This document shows, in pieces, positions 25,232 through 35,090 of a stretch of DNA of 64,000 nt. Within the stretch, counting starts at the first letter, position 1. Each line of letters opens with the position of its first letter. The translations under genes and the position numbers were made by a program. The stretch covers positions 119,041 to 183,040 of the forward strand of contig JAUYAK010000099.1 in assembly GCA_030693515.1 (NCBI GenBank), given 5' to 3'. The notes under the pieces were generated by a model. That model searched no databases, had not been told where the DNA came from, and worked only from the letters and a program-made list of their open reading frames with translations. The DNA is from Opitutaceae bacterium (GTDB lineage: Bacteria > Verrucomicrobiota > Verrucomicrobiia > Opitutales > Opitutaceae).

Positions 25232-27978
25232 TCATTTCTGGCGGAAGAGATCGCTCTGCACGATTTGGTGAACGAGGGAGCGCACGCCGTAGTGGCCAGG
25301 CTTCGCGCCTTCGACGATCTTTTCGATCATTGGGCGATCGCTGAAACGCACGGGCGCGCCGGTGGCGTAAACGACGAGCTGTTTCGCGAGGTTGCGGGCG
25401 AGCGTGACCTCGTCGTCGCGCAGGAGTTTTTTGAATTCGCGGATGTCGTGGAACGGGCGGCCGTCGGGGAGCTGGCCGCTGGAATCGACGGTCAGCCCGA
25501 AGTGAAACGCGAACGCATGGCCGTTCTTGCCGAGGCCTTTTTCGGCCGGAATCTTTTCGTCCACGCCGCGGTAGCGTTCGCGCCAGCCGCCCATCACGTC
25601 GAAGCTTTCGAGGGCGAAGCCGGGCGGGTCCATCTTGCGGTGGCACGCGGCGCAGCTCGCGTCGGCGCGGTGTTGATCGAGTTGCTGGCGGATGGTGACG
25701 GCACCGCGGATGTCGGCTCGATGGCGGCGACTGGCGGCGGAGGAGGAATCTCGATCCCGAGGATGCGTTCGACGATCCATTTGCCGCGGAGGACGGGCGA
25801 GGTCGTGGTGCCGTTGGCGGTGACTTTCAGCACGCTGGCCTGCGTGACGAGGCCGCCGCGCGGGCTGCCGGGCGGGAGCGCGACGCGGCGCATCGCGACG
25901 CCTTGCACACCGGGCACGCCATAGTGGAGCGCGAGGCGCTCGTTGAGAAACGTGGAGTCGGAATCGACGAGGTTCCGCACCGGCGCGTCGCGTTGCAGCA
26001 GGTCGGCGAAGAAGAGCCGCGTCTCCGCGAGCGCGGCCTCCGCGAGGGCGTCGTCGAGATAGTAGTCGTTGTAGAGCGTGGTCGAGGGCGTGGAGTCCTC
26101 CATTTTGCGGAGGTCGATCCAGTAATCGAGAAACGCCTCGATGAAGCGGCGCGATTTCGGATCGGCGAGCATCCGCTCGGTTTCGGCGCGCAACCCTTCC
26201 GGCTTTTGCAGTTCGCCGCGCGCAGCCCGGGCGCGCAGCGCGTCGTCGGGGGCGGAGTTCCAGAGGAAAAGCGAAAGGCGCGTGGCAAGCGCATAGTCGT
26301 CGAGCGGGCCGGGTTTTTCATCGAGAAACAGAAAGCCTGGCGACGCGAGCACGGCGGTGTAACCGGCGATCATCGCCTCGGTGAAGCTGCGGCCCGCCTC
26401 GAGTTGTTGTCCGACCAGTCCGAGGAAACGCTGAACGTCGCGCTCCCCGGCCGGCTCGCGATAGGCGCGCGCGACGAACGCGCGGATCAGGCGCTCCGCG
26501 TCCTGCTTGGGTCGCTTGGAAACGACTTCGACGACCACGGTCTCCAGCGGCACGATCCCCGCGCTCGCCCTGCGGCCACCTCCGCGCCGATCGGCCTTGG
26601 CGATGACCGGGAGCGCGATCCCGCCCGTTTTGCCGGCGGCGACCTGGCGCAACGGCAGGTCGCCAAACAGCAGGCGGTAGCCGGCGGTCGTAGCCTCGTT
26701 GTAGAGCGGGCCTTCGACTTCCATCCAGCGAAATGCCACACTCGGCACGCCTTCGGCCGTCATGAGCGGATTCACGTAGGTGCTCGGCCGCGAACGAAAA
26801 AAGCGCGAGGCGTCGGGGACCAGCGTTTCGTTGGCGAGCAGCCACACCTCGCCAATGTCATGCACGGCCGGTTCCGGGGTGAGATCGAATTCGCCGACGC
26901 GGCGGTTTGCGATCCCGTTGCGCGTGTAAACGGCGATGGACTCGTCGCGCCGGCCGGGGGAAATCCGGTCGTAGTCCGGCATGTTGGGATTGGGCGGACG
27001 GGGCGTGCCGGCCTTGTCGCGGTCGTTCGCAAACCGCATCATGATCCCACCCGGCGCCGCCCAGAGCGTGTAGCCGTTGAAGCGAATCCGGTAGCGGCCG
27101 GCCACGGGTGCGCGGAAGCCGTCCCAACGATAGTTGAAGCCGGCGGCGTAGTTGCTCGAAACCCAGCCAACCGCCTCAAGGTCGCGGATCCTCGGATCGG
27201 CTTCACCCACGGTGAGCGGTGCCCGTCTGGATCGCACACCGGGCTGCGCGGTGGCACCAATGACCGGATACGTCATGCGGTCGGGCGCCGAATTGAGCCG
27301 GTCCGGGGTAAACAGGCCGGTGAGGCTGCGCTGATCGCGCGCGTAATACCGCCTGGTCGTCGTGGGCGGGCGCTCGAGCTGCACGCTCATCGCCTGGCGG
27401 ATCGCGTAGTCGGCCACGGCCATGTAGCGCGCGAGGTGCACATGCGAGACGTCGAGCGCGTCGCCAAGCTTGTTGAAGCGGTGCGCTTCGCCGTCGTCGG
27501 GAAGCTGCGCCCTGATTTGCAGCCACGGCGCGGAGAGCAGATCGCGGAGGACGTTTTCGTATTCGTAGCAGTTGAGCCGGCGCGGTGTGGCGCGGCCGTC
27601 GCGGGCGACGGTTTCGTTTTCGGTCGCCGTGAGCGAGGTGGCGAGACCGGCGAGGAACGATTCGAGCTCGGCGGTAGCGGGGCGGTTTTTCCGTTCCGGC
27701 GGCGGCATCTCGCCGGCCTGGAGGCGGTCGTGGACTTTGACCCAGCGCGCGAAGTTGGCGGGGTCGCCGGGCGTGAAGCCGAGCGTGGTGAGATCGAAGC
27801 CGCCTTTTTTGTCTTCGTCGTTGTGGCAGGCGGAGCAGTAGCGGTCGGTGAAGGCGTCGGGGTCGAAGGCGGGAGCGCTCAGAACGGACGAGACACAGAG
27901 AACGCTGAGCGCAGACACGGAGAACACTGAGAAAAAACCAAGACGATCTCTGTGACCTCGGTGACTCACCTCGATCAT
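25232..27978 (-). pseudogene. DUF1592/DUF1588/DUF1585 cytochrome-type protein, frameshifted
   Basis: The gene codes for a planctomycete-type secreted protein of about 915 residues. It has an N-terminal haem motif ([17 protein letters not shown]), a DUF1587-like segment ([13 protein letters not shown]), DUF1592 ([20 protein letters not shown]), DUF1588 and DUF1585 (DSSGQLPDGRPFHDIREFKK). The frame breaks near 25713-25716. After [15 protein letters not shown] the continuation [16 protein letters not shown]... with [12 protein letters not shown] lies in another frame, as if one G of CCGGAC were missing. Domain order is otherwise complete, so this is either a recent single-base deletion or a sequencing error. 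Its ATG lies 4 nt after the stop of the DUF1552 gene, the usual partner. The signal peptide is built from a DNA repeat. Confidence 0.8.
27889..27958. repeat. Dispersed-type repeat inside the start of the DUF1592 gene
   Basis: Two 17-bp direct copies, ACACAGAGAACGCTGAG (27893-27909) and ACACGGAGAACACTGAG (27915-27931), differ at two bases and have a period of 22. CACAGAGA (27894-27901) is also the exact reverse complement of TCTCTGTG (27947-27954). This CACAGAG/CTCTGTG style is typical of short intergenic repeats. Here it is read on the minus strand as part of the signal peptide [17 protein letters not shown]. Confidence 0.6.
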
Positions 27979-27982
27979 GGGC

Positions 27983-29335
27983 TCACGCCATTTCCAAGCC
28001 GCGCATCGTGCCGGTGGACGAGGCGAAGCGATCGTTTTCGAGGCCCATGCGCTGGAGCATCGAGACGAAGAGATTGGGCAGCGGGTAATTGCGCTCCTTG
28101 TCGAACGCCAAGTGCGAGCCGTGCCGGAAGCCGCCGCCGGCGAGGAGCGTGGGCAGGTTGAAACAGGTGTGCGCGTTGGCGTCGCCGAAGTTGGAACCGT
28201 AGAGCACCATCGTGCGGTCGAGCAGCGTCTCCTCGGCTTCGCGCACGGCCTTGAGGTCGGCGATGAGGTTGGCGAGGAGTTTCATGTGCCAGTGATCGAT
28301 GGCCTCAAGCTGCGAACGCTTCGCCTCGGATTTTCCGTGATGCGAGAGGTTGTGGTAACCGTCGGTGATGGTCGCGTCGGCAAGTTCAAGGACGGGCGTG
28401 CTCACGCTGTCGAGCATGAGCGTGACGGCGCGCGTGGAGTCGGTCTCGAACGCGAGCCGCACGAGATCATACATGACCTTCACCTTGTCCATGTAGAGGG
28501 CGGGGTTCGCCGGATCGATGGGCACGGGGACGTGGACAACGGGCTTCGGCTTTTTTTCCCAGCCGCGCGAGGCCTGCAATCGCCGCTCGAGATCGCGCAC
28601 GCTCGTGAAGTATTGATCGAGCCGGGCGCGGTCGCGCGCGCCGACGCGGCGCTGCAGCTCCTGCGCCTGCCCGGCGACGGTGTCGAGGATGCTGCGGCCG
28701 GTGTCGAGCTGGCGCATCTGCGCCTCGACTTGCGCGCCCGTGCCCTGGAGGAAGAGCTGCTTGAACACGTCGGCCGCCTTGTCTTCGGGCGGGATCGCCA
28801 CGCCGGTGCCGGTCCATGAAAGGCTGCGGGTGCGGGTGTTGACGCCGAGCGTGAGCGACGGGAAGCGCGTGAGGACGCCAATTTGCTCCGCGATGTGCTG
28901 GTCGAGCGAGAGGGTGTTGCGAAATGAACTGCTGCCCGGATGTGGGGCGGCGGTAAGGAAGCACACGTCGGCGGGATGGCCGCCATCGACGTTGGGGTGC
29001 GACACGCCGCTGAAGACGCTGAAGTCGCCGCGGTGCGCCTTGAGCAACTCGAGATACGGCGACGCGACATAATCGCGGCCCGCGCCCTGGGGGAAAAACT
29101 GATCGGAGAGGAGGCCGAGATTGTTGCAGATGGCGAACATCCGGCGCGGTTTTCCGTTGGGCGCGAGCGGCGAGGACGAAGCGTTCGTCGCGCCGCGCGC
29201 GAAGGCGGGCAGCATCGAATCGAGGAACGGCAGCGACAGAGCGATACCCGCCCCTTGCAGAAATCGCCGGCGAGAGAGCGGCTGGCGGGTGGAAACGAAA
29301 GGCGCGTGGAGCGAGGGGGAAGGAGATGGCGGCAT
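27983..29335 (-). CDS. DUF1552 protein, Tat-exported
   Basis: This protein of about 450 residues has a twin-arginine signal ([20 protein letters not shown]) and the DUF1552 fold, which is related to the DUF1501/sulfatase-like hydrolases. Conserved stretches include [44 protein letters not shown]-type [28 protein letters not shown] and LAGGGFRHG. His- and Asp-rich motifs suggest a metal site, but no activity is established for the family. It normally pairs with DUF1592 proteins, whose gene starts 4 nt after this stop. I use the ATG at 29335; a GTG at 29371 would add 12 residues and begins 12 bp after the receptor gene stop. A fused partial paralogue occurs at 60252-61028. Confidence 0.87.
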   Translation of the reverse strand: MPPSPSPSLHAPFVSTRQPLSRRRFLQGAGIALSLPFLDSMLPAFARGATNASSSPLAPNGKPRRMFAICNNLGLLSDQFFPQGAGRDYVASPYLELLKAHRGDFSVFSGVSHPNVDGGHPADVCFLTAAPHPGSSSFRNTLSLDQHIAEQIGVLTRFPSLTLGVNTRTRSLSWTGTGVAIPPEDKAADVFKQLFLQGTGAQVEAQMRQLDTGRSILDTVAGQAQELQRRVGARDRARLDQYFTSVRDLERRLQASRGWEKKPKPVVHVPVPIDPANPALYMDKVKVMYDLVRLAFETDSTRAVTLMLDSVSTPVLELADATITDGYHNLSHHGKSEAKRSQLEAIDHWHMKLLANLIADLKAVREAEETLLDRTMVLYGSNFGDANAHTCFNLPTLLAGGGFRHGSHLAFDKERNYPLPNLFVSMLQRMGLENDRFASSTGTMRGLEMA

Positions 29336-29382
29336 GGCACGGATGGCGGTGACTTCAGGAATCGCGGGCACCTGGCGCGGAG

Positions 29383-32300
29383 CTAGAAGTTCAGTTTCGC
29401 CGACAGGGTGTAGTTCCGCGGCACGAGGTAGGAGAAATTTCCCGGCACGGCCATGCGTGCGGGCGATGCGATGGTCTCGCCGGGGCGGGGGCGGAGGACG
29501 GTGGTGCCGGTGCCAATGGAGCCACTACTGCCGCTGAAGATCGGCGCGCGCCGATCGAAGAGATTGTCGATATTGAGGTCGAGCTGAAGACTGCGCCCGT
29601 CCCGCAATTTGAACGTATAAGACAGGCTCGCGACGCCCTTGTAATATGACGGCGCGTAAACCGATGTCCCCGCATCCACCGTGGGATCGTCGATCGCCTG
29701 AGTGGGATTGGCGGGGTCCACGATGGTGTCGCTCCCCCGATAGCCCGCGACCTGCTTGCCGCGGTAGTTCACCCCGGCACCCACCCTCAAACCCTTCAGC
29801 CGCCCCGACTGAAAGCGGTAGTCCGTGGCGATGTTGCCCACCCATCGGCTGGTCCCCGGGGATTCCTGCGGAAACTGCGCCGTGGTATTGGGGATGACGC
29901 TGTCGGTGAGCCTATTCCAGGCGTTCACAGCCGACTGGACGCGCGGCTGGTTGATGAGCGTCGGGTCGTTCAAGGCCGGATTGATCGAGGCGTCGTTGTT
30001 CGCGTCGATCACGACGCCGGCATCGGCCAGAATCTGGCGCGAGACGGCGTCCTGGCTTTTGAAATAGGCGATGATGTCGGGATACTGGTCGCGCACGCGG
30101 GCCTTGGTGTGGCCGGCGTTAAGGATCATCCGCCAGGAGCGGGTGAAGTTGGCCGTCAGTTCGAACTCGTAGCCTTTGCTTTCCGAGGTGACGGTGGACG
30201 AAACGCTGTAGGGCAGGAGCCCGACATTGCGGTTATTGCGCCCCCCGGTGCTCAGGTCGCCGACCACCGGTGCATTTGAAATCGAGTCGTAGTCATTGTT
30301 GAAATTGGCCGGCGCACCGATGATGGAGCCGGCTTGAAACGAAGTGAAGCTGCCCACGCTGAGCGAGAGGCGGCCGTTCGGCAGCGTGACGCGCACGCCG
30401 TAGTCCTTGCCGCGCGAACTGGTGGGGGGAACCAGCGTGCCGTCGACGCGTTGCGCCGGGGCGCTGAGGTTGAAGGTTTCGGCCAGGTTCGAATAGACCC
30501 CGAGCCAGCGCGTGACGTTGAGCACGCCGCCCACGGTGAAGGTGTTGATGTTGGGGGTGAGCTGCGGGGCATCGAAGTCGTCGCGGAAGCGGTCCCCGGC
30601 GTATTGGGGCTGCCGGAGGTTGGCGCCATTGATGACGGTTCGCGGACGGGCGCCGGCAGGAGTCTCGGGGCCCGTGATGTTCCCCGCCGCATCCTTCGGA
30701 AAATACTTCAGGTTGAAATAGTCGGCGGGTGCGTCCGGACGGAAGTTCAGCGTGGTGCCATCCCAGCCGGCGGGCATGTCGCCGGGTGCGAGCACGCGTT
30801 TGGTGCCAATCGCGGCAAAGTCCCGCCGGAAGGCCCCGATGAGCACCAGCCGGTTCTTGAACAGGTCGAGGTTCCCGGCACCCTGGAGAAATTTGTAGTC
30901 ACGCAGGCCGTTCGGGTTGTTGTCGTCGCGCCGGGTGTCGAACATCCATTTGGGAGTCACCGTTTCAGTGAGACCCGTGACGGGATTGACCAGCGTCAGG
31001 GGACCCGAGGGGGGCGAGTAATTGCGGTTGGGCTGATCGAAATAGAAGCGGGTGTAGAGGCCGTATTCGCTGTAATCTTGGTTATCGACCCAACTGCGCG
31101 CGTCCGGCGCGCGACTCGTGAGCGGGAGGAGAAAGGTTATCGCCCGCCAAACGGTCCGATGCTCCGTCAGGCCCGCCATGCCGCTCAATTGAAGTTTTCC
31201 GATGCGCGTGTCTCGGACGTAAACCGCCTGGGCGCGGAGGCTCTTCATTTTATTTGTCCGGAGATTCTTATATTCCATGAACTCCATGAAGGGGCGCCGG
31301 AAATTCGGATTGGCGCCGCCGCCGGGCAGGGTGGAATTGATATCGATGTAAATGTCCTGACCGCCCCGCCGGGGGAGGCCGGTATTACCTTCGATATCGC
31401 CTTCGTTGACATCGCCGGCCAGCTCGAGAAAGAGGTGCTCACCCAGTTTGTAATTTGCGACGAGCGAGAGATCCCGGCTCTTTTCCGAAAACGTCGGGCG
31501 ATGGTTGCTCCACACGGTGGTCGTCTCCCGCGAGGGCACGCGGAAAAACGGCGAACCAGCCAGCGCCCGCGAGTAGCGGTCGGCCGGCACGCCGAAGTCG
31601 GCATCGATCATGGCCTGGTTATCGAGCGAGAATCCCGGCGTCCGGATGGGCACCCCGTTGATGAGATTCGTCAGGGCAAGGTTCGTGTTCTGCGACGCGC
31701 CTTTGGTGACGTAGCGGCCCTCGAAATTCAGCACCCGGCCGCCGAAGTCGGGATGGGTCACCCAGCGTATCCCCGACCGCACGACGCCAGCGGCCGCGAG
31801 CTGGGCATTCGTCGGCAGGACCGTCGGAATCTCGCTGAAGGTCGTGGTCCCATCCCACGCCGAGAGGCGGTCCCGCAGCGACGTGGTCGCCTTCAATTCG
31901 CGGCTGCGGCCGTATTCGGCTTCGCCGCGAATCGTGAGTCGCGGGGTGGGCCGGTAGGTGGCCGCGAGGTGGGCGCCGTAACGATCCCGCCATTCGTTGT
32001 CACGCCACGTGTCGGATTGATCCCAGACGACGTTGGTCCGGAGCGCAAATTTCTTGTTCACCGCCTTATTCACATCGGCGGTGAAGCGGTAACGGTTGTA
32101 ACTGCCGAGTTGGATCCGCGCGTTCTGAAAACTTTTGGATGTGTCGGCTTGCTTGGTCACGGAATTCAACGTGCCGCCGATACCACCCGCCCCAAACAGC
32201 ACGGCATTGGGTCCACGTCCATAGTCAACCCGGTCGAGATTGTAGCTGTCCGCGGTGACGACGAAGGGGAAGAAATTCCGGGTCGGTGTGCCCACCCCGA

Positions 32301-32991
32301 AGCCGCGGGTTCGGACGGCGCCGACCTGTGACCCGGCGAAGGCCCGGCCCGAGCCATCGTTGTCAATCACCGTGCTATTGACCGACCATTGGCTCGCTTC
32401 CAGGACATCGGTCAGGTTGAAGGCCTCGAGAAATTCGGCCGTGATGACGGAATAGGCAACGGGGGTGTCCTTCAGCGCCGTCGCCATGCGCCCGCCGGCG
32501 AGGGAGCCGGCGGCGACAAAGCCCTCGTCCTTTGCCGTCGAGACGGTAAACGGCGAAAGCTGGACAGTATCCTCAGTCGGTTCGCTTTTTCGCGGGCGGT
32601 CGCTGGGCACCGTTGGCGTCGCCCTTTGGACGTTTGGGCGATCATCCTCCCGCTTGACGGCGAGCGCTCCCGTTCTTGAATCCTGCAGCACAGTAAGCCC
32701 GGTTCCCGCCAGCATCGCGTCGAGCGCTTCCCGCGAGGTCATTTTGCCGCGCACCGGCCGGGTCCGAACTTCCGCCAGCGTATCGCTGGGGATCAGAACC
32801 TCCAGGCCGGACTGGCTCGCAAAGCGCTTCACGGATTTTTCGAGAGCATCGGCCGGGAGATCGAAGACCGTGTTCGCGGCGTCGGCGGCGAAAGCGGGCG
32901 CGAACGACGAGAAGGCCATGAGGCCGAGGGCGAGGACGAGACGATAGCGGCAGGCGAGCCGCCGGAAGGATGAGAGGTAGCTTGGGATCAT
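29383..32991 (-). CDS. STN-domain TonB-dependent receptor (transducer type)
   Basis: This 1202-residue receptor starts at the ATG at 32991, which opens a good signal peptide ending SFAPAFA. An STN domain follows (about residues 36-110, [20 protein letters not shown] ... [20 protein letters not shown]), the module that contacts FecR-type anti-sigma factors. A short variable linker leads to the plug ([39 protein letters not shown]) and a long barrel ending KLNF. It sits directly downstream of fecR and sigma genes on the same strand, so ligand binding probably triggers that module. A DUF1552/DUF1592 pair follows within 50 bp. Type of ligand (glycan or metal chelate) is not evident. Confidence 0.93.
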   Translation of the reverse strand: MIPSYLSSFRRLACRYRLVLALGLMAFSSFAPAFAADAANTVFDLPADALEKSVKRFASQSGLEVLIPSDTLAEVRTRPVRGKMTSREALDAMLAGTGLTVLQDSRTGALAVKREDDRPNVQRATPTVPSDRPRKSEPTEDTVQLSPFTVSTAKDEGFVAAGSLAGGRMATALKDTPVAYSVITAEFLEAFNLTDVLEASQWSVNSTVIDNDGSGRAFAGSQVGAVRTRGFGVGTPTRNFFPFVVTADSYNLDRVDYGRGPNAVLFGAGGIGGTLNSVTKQADTSKSFQNARIQLGSYNRYRFTADVNKAVNKKFALRTNVVWDQSDTWRDNEWRDRYGAHLAATYRPTPRLTIRGEAEYGRSRELKATTSLRDRLSAWDGTTTFSEIPTVLPTNAQLAAAGVVRSGIRWVTHPDFGGRVLNFEGRYVTKGASQNTNLALTNLINGVPIRTPGFSLDNQAMIDADFGVPADRYSRALAGSPFFRVPSRETTTVWSNHRPTFSEKSRDLSLVANYKLGEHLFLELAGDVNEGDIEGNTGLPRRGGQDIYIDINSTLPGGGANPNFRRPFMEFMEYKNLRTNKMKSLRAQAVYVRDTRIGKLQLSGMAGLTEHRTVWRAITFLLPLTSRAPDARSWVDNQDYSEYGLYTRFYFDQPNRNYSPPSGPLTLVNPVTGLTETVTPKWMFDTRRDDNNPNGLRDYKFLQGAGNLDLFKNRLVLIGAFRRDFAAIGTKRVLAPGDMPAGWDGTTLNFRPDAPADYFNLKYFPKDAAGNITGPETPAGARPRTVINGANLRQPQYAGDRFRDDFDAPQLTPNINTFTVGGVLNVTRWLGVYSNLAETFNLSAPAQRVDGTLVPPTSSRGKDYGVRVTLPNGRLSLSVGSFTSFQAGSIIGAPANFNNDYDSISNAPVVGDLSTGGRNNRNVGLLPYSVSSTVTSESKGYEFELTANFTRSWRMILNAGHTKARVRDQYPDIIAYFKSQDAVSRQILADAGVVIDANNDASINPALNDPTLINQPRVQSAVNAWNRLTDSVIPNTTAQFPQESPGTSRWVGNIATDYRFQSGRLKGLRVGAGVNYRGKQVAGYRGSDTIVDPANPTQAIDDPTVDAGTSVYAPSYYKGVASLSYTFKLRDGRSLQLDLNIDNLFDRRAPIFSGSSGSIGTGTTVLRPRPGETIASPARMAVPGNFSYLVPRNYTLSAKLNF

Positions 32992-33051
32992 GGCAGCGAG
33001 GTGGTGGGGTGTCGGCCGGTTGCAGGAAGCATCGCGCCGACGATAGAAAAC

Positions 33052-33079
33052 GACAAACCACGGCCCCAAATCCATTACG
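33052..33079 (-). promoter_or_regulatory. Possible ECF-sigma promoter before the STN receptor gene
   Basis: On the minus strand CGTAAT is separated by 18 nt from TGTC, 60 nt ahead of the receptor start codon. Similar TGTAAC-N18-CGNC arrangements are seen at 58331-58358. The match is loose and spacing-based, so this is only a candidate. Confidence 0.22.
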
Positions 33080-33215
33080 TGCATTTGCCGCTTTTTTTCG
33101 CTCCTCGCGGAAAAGCGGCAATTCATGGGACGCACTTGAAGTGGGCGTGCGCCTTCTCCCGCGGCCCGTCGAAAACACATCTGCCGATTGACGGGAATCG
33201 GCTTCCCTAGGGGAG

Positions 33216-33269
33216 CGCGGCCGCCCCCGGCCGCGTTGGGTCCGAACGTGGCGGGCGAGGGCGCCCGCC
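33216..33269. repeat. Double-hairpin REP-like element
   Basis: Two perfect stems lie 14 bp apart. CGCGGCCG-CCCC-CGGCCGCG spans 33216-33235 and GGCGGGCG-AGGG-CGCCCGCC spans 33250-33269, each with an 8-bp stem and 4-nt loop. They occupy the 338-bp gap between the fecR gene and the receptor gene it precedes, where they could attenuate read-through or protect mRNA. The rest of that gap shows no gene. Confidence 0.55.
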
Positions 33270-33329
33270 CTCCCTTCGCCGCACCGCCACCCGGCAGATA
33301 CGCCCAAATCACCGGGCCGCATCGTATGG

Positions 33330-34364
33330 TCAGCGAGCCTTGCTGAGGGAGATGATACCGCCCGAGCGCTCCGCCTTCACCTCGAAGGCGCCTTCGAGGA
33401 GATGGACGAAGGCCGCGGTGTTGTCCGCGCGGAACACTCCGCTCACCCGCATCGCTGCCACCGTGGCGTCGGCAACCACCAGTCGCGGCGCCGCCGGGGG
33501 CGCATGCTGGTTGAGCAACGCCACCGCTTCGGCCAGCGGTGTCCGCGTAAACTCCAGCCGCGGACTGCGCCAGGCCAGCCGCTCCTCAAATTCCTTCGTC
33601 GGAATTTCGGTCACTTCGAACGGTGCAACCGGGCGGGAAAGATCCACCACGACTCCGCTTCCGGCCGCCACGGTCGCAAGCGGACCCGACGCAGGCGATC
33701 CTTCGGCCAGCGCCGGGTTCGGGGATGGGGCGAGCGAAACCTTGCCTTCGGTGACCAGCACCTCGACGGCCTTCGATCCCAGTTGCACAATGAACGCGGT
33801 CCCCACCGCCCGCACGTCGACGCCCCCCGCCGAAACCACAAAGGGCCGGGCGGCGTCCCGCTGCACGGCGAAGTGCGCCTCGCCTTCCAGCAGCGTGATG
33901 CGGCGCAGGGATTTCGAATAGGCCGAAACGATGCGGGCGTTGCCTTTGAGTTCGACCACCGAACCGTCCGGCAACACCTGCCGCGAGGGGGCTGAAACGA
34001 TGGCGCTGGGCGGCGCGGATTCGGGCGCTGGCCGCAGAGGATTCCAAACCGCCACGCTTCCGGCCAGCAGCGTCAGGGCTGCGCCGCCCGCGAAAATTCG
34101 CCGCCGCCGCCGCTGCCGCCGGCCGGCCAACAGGGCCAACTGCCGTTCGAGTTCCCCGCCTTTGCCAGACTGTGCCGGACCGGCCAGCGCGCTCCAAGCG
34201 GAGCCGTAGAATCTCATTGCCGCGCCGTGGCGAGGATCGGACTCGATCCAGCACTGGAACTCGCGCTCCTCGGCCGCAGTCAGGCCGGCATCGCGGCGGG
34301 CGACCCAGGCGGCGGCCTCGGCCTCGATTTCGCCCACGGAGGAATCGTCAAAGGCGCGTTTCAT
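33330..34364 (-). CDS. FecR-type anti-sigma factor (module 1)
   Basis: This 344-residue protein starts at the ATG at 34364, giving an N-terminal FecR/DUF4880 domain (AAAWVARRDAGLTAAEEREF) that binds the sigma factor in the cytoplasm. A single membrane helix follows (FAGGAALTLLAGSVAVW, about 105-121). The periplasmic FecR domain carries [13 protein letters not shown], with the Gly-Thr where FoxR-type proteins self-cleave. The C-terminal STN-like domain (TPLAEAVALLNQHAPPAAP...GVFRADNTAAFVHLLEGAF) should meet the receptor STN domain. It overlaps the sigma gene by 17 nt and precedes the receptor at 29383-32991, forming a complete surface-signalling module. It is more diverged than modules 2, 3 and 5. 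Confidence 0.92.
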   Translation of the reverse strand: MKRAFDDSSVGEIEAEAAAWVARRDAGLTAAEEREFQCWIESDPRHGAAMRFYGSAWSALAGPAQSGKGGELERQLALLAGRRQRRRRRIFAGGAALTLLAGSVAVWNPLRPAPESAPPSAIVSAPSRQVLPDGSVVELKGNARIVSAYSKSLRRITLLEGEAHFAVQRDAARPFVVSAGGVDVRAVGTAFIVQLGSKAVEVLVTEGKVSLAPSPNPALAEGSPASGPLATVAAGSGVVVDLSRPVAPFEVTEIPTKEFEERLAWRSPRLEFTRTPLAEAVALLNQHAPPAAPRLVVADATVAAMRVSGVFRADNTAAFVHLLEGAFEVKAERSGGIISLSKAR

Positions 34365-34932
34365 GGTCGAATCGGACACCGTGGCGTTTGAGATACTCGC
34401 CGCAGCGCTTGACGCCACGGGCAACCTGAACCTCCACCGTTTCCTCGGCGATGCCGAGTCGGGCGGCAATTTCCTTTTGGGACACATGCTTGATTCGGCG
34501 CAGGATCACGATTTCGCGGCAACGGGCCGGCAGCGCGTCGATGGCATGGGCGAGCAGGGAGAGTTCTTCATGGAGAGATGCGGCCGTGGCGGCATTCGGC
34601 CTATCCTCTACGACAGCCAGCGCGGCCAAATCCTTTACGGGCACGAGCGGCGAATTCCGTTCGCGGTTCAAAAGGTTGATGGCGACATTGCGGGCGACGC
34701 GGAAAAGAAACCCGCGTGCGCATGCGATCGGGTGCCCGGTGCGCGCTTTCCAAATCCTCAGATACGACTCCTGCACCACGTCATCGACTTCTTTGACGGC
34801 GGGAAACGAACCGCGCAAATAGGCGCGGAGCGAAGAATCGTGCGCATGCACTTCCTTGGCAAACCACCGCGCGGCCTCGAGGGCGGGCGACATGAGCGAC
34901 GCGCCGTCTTTTTCAAGCGAGGGGTCCTGCAT
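34348..34932 (-). CDS. ECF RNA polymerase sigma factor, FecI-like (module 1)
   Basis: This 194-residue protein starts at the ATG at 34932; the frame continues upstream only as antisense of the neighbouring receptor gene. Sigma region 2 is visible as LRAYLRGSFPAVKEVDDVVQ and ESYLRIWKAR with GFLFRVARNVAINLL. Region 4 is LPARCREIVILRRIKHVSQK followed by EIAARLGIAEETVEVQVARG, a helix-turn-helix for the -35 element. It shares 17 nt with the following fecR gene. When the anti-sigma releases it, it should transcribe the STN receptor gene, and probably its own module. The 158-bp gap upstream separates it from the T4 receptor gene. Confidence 0.93.
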   Translation of the reverse strand: MQDPSLEKDGASLMSPALEAARWFAKEVHAHDSSLRAYLRGSFPAVKEVDDVVQESYLRIWKARTGHPIACARGFLFRVARNVAINLLNRERNSPLVPVKDLAALAVVEDRPNAATAASLHEELSLLAHAIDALPARCREIVILRRIKHVSQKEIAARLGIAEETVEVQVARGVKRCGEYLKRHGVRFDHETRL

Positions 34933-35090
34933 GGGATGGGGTAAGGGTGCCCGACCGGTCGTGAGGTTCCGAAATTTCGGAGCACGCCGGAGTGGAGCAC
35001 CGAGGCGCGCAAGTCCGCACCGAGCACCGGCACGAGTCAATCGTAGAGGCAAACCTCGATCGTCACGCAGCCGAAGCAACCTGACCGAGG

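Noticed and set aside
25705..25725. Programmed ribosomal frameshift in the DUF1592 gene
   Set aside because: No slippery heptamer or following stem was visible, and the family is normally encoded in one frame; a single-base loss explains it better.
27889..27958. CRISPR-like array because of evenly spaced copies
   Set aside because: Only two 17-bp copies with a 5-bp spacer exist, inside a coding sequence, without cas genes.
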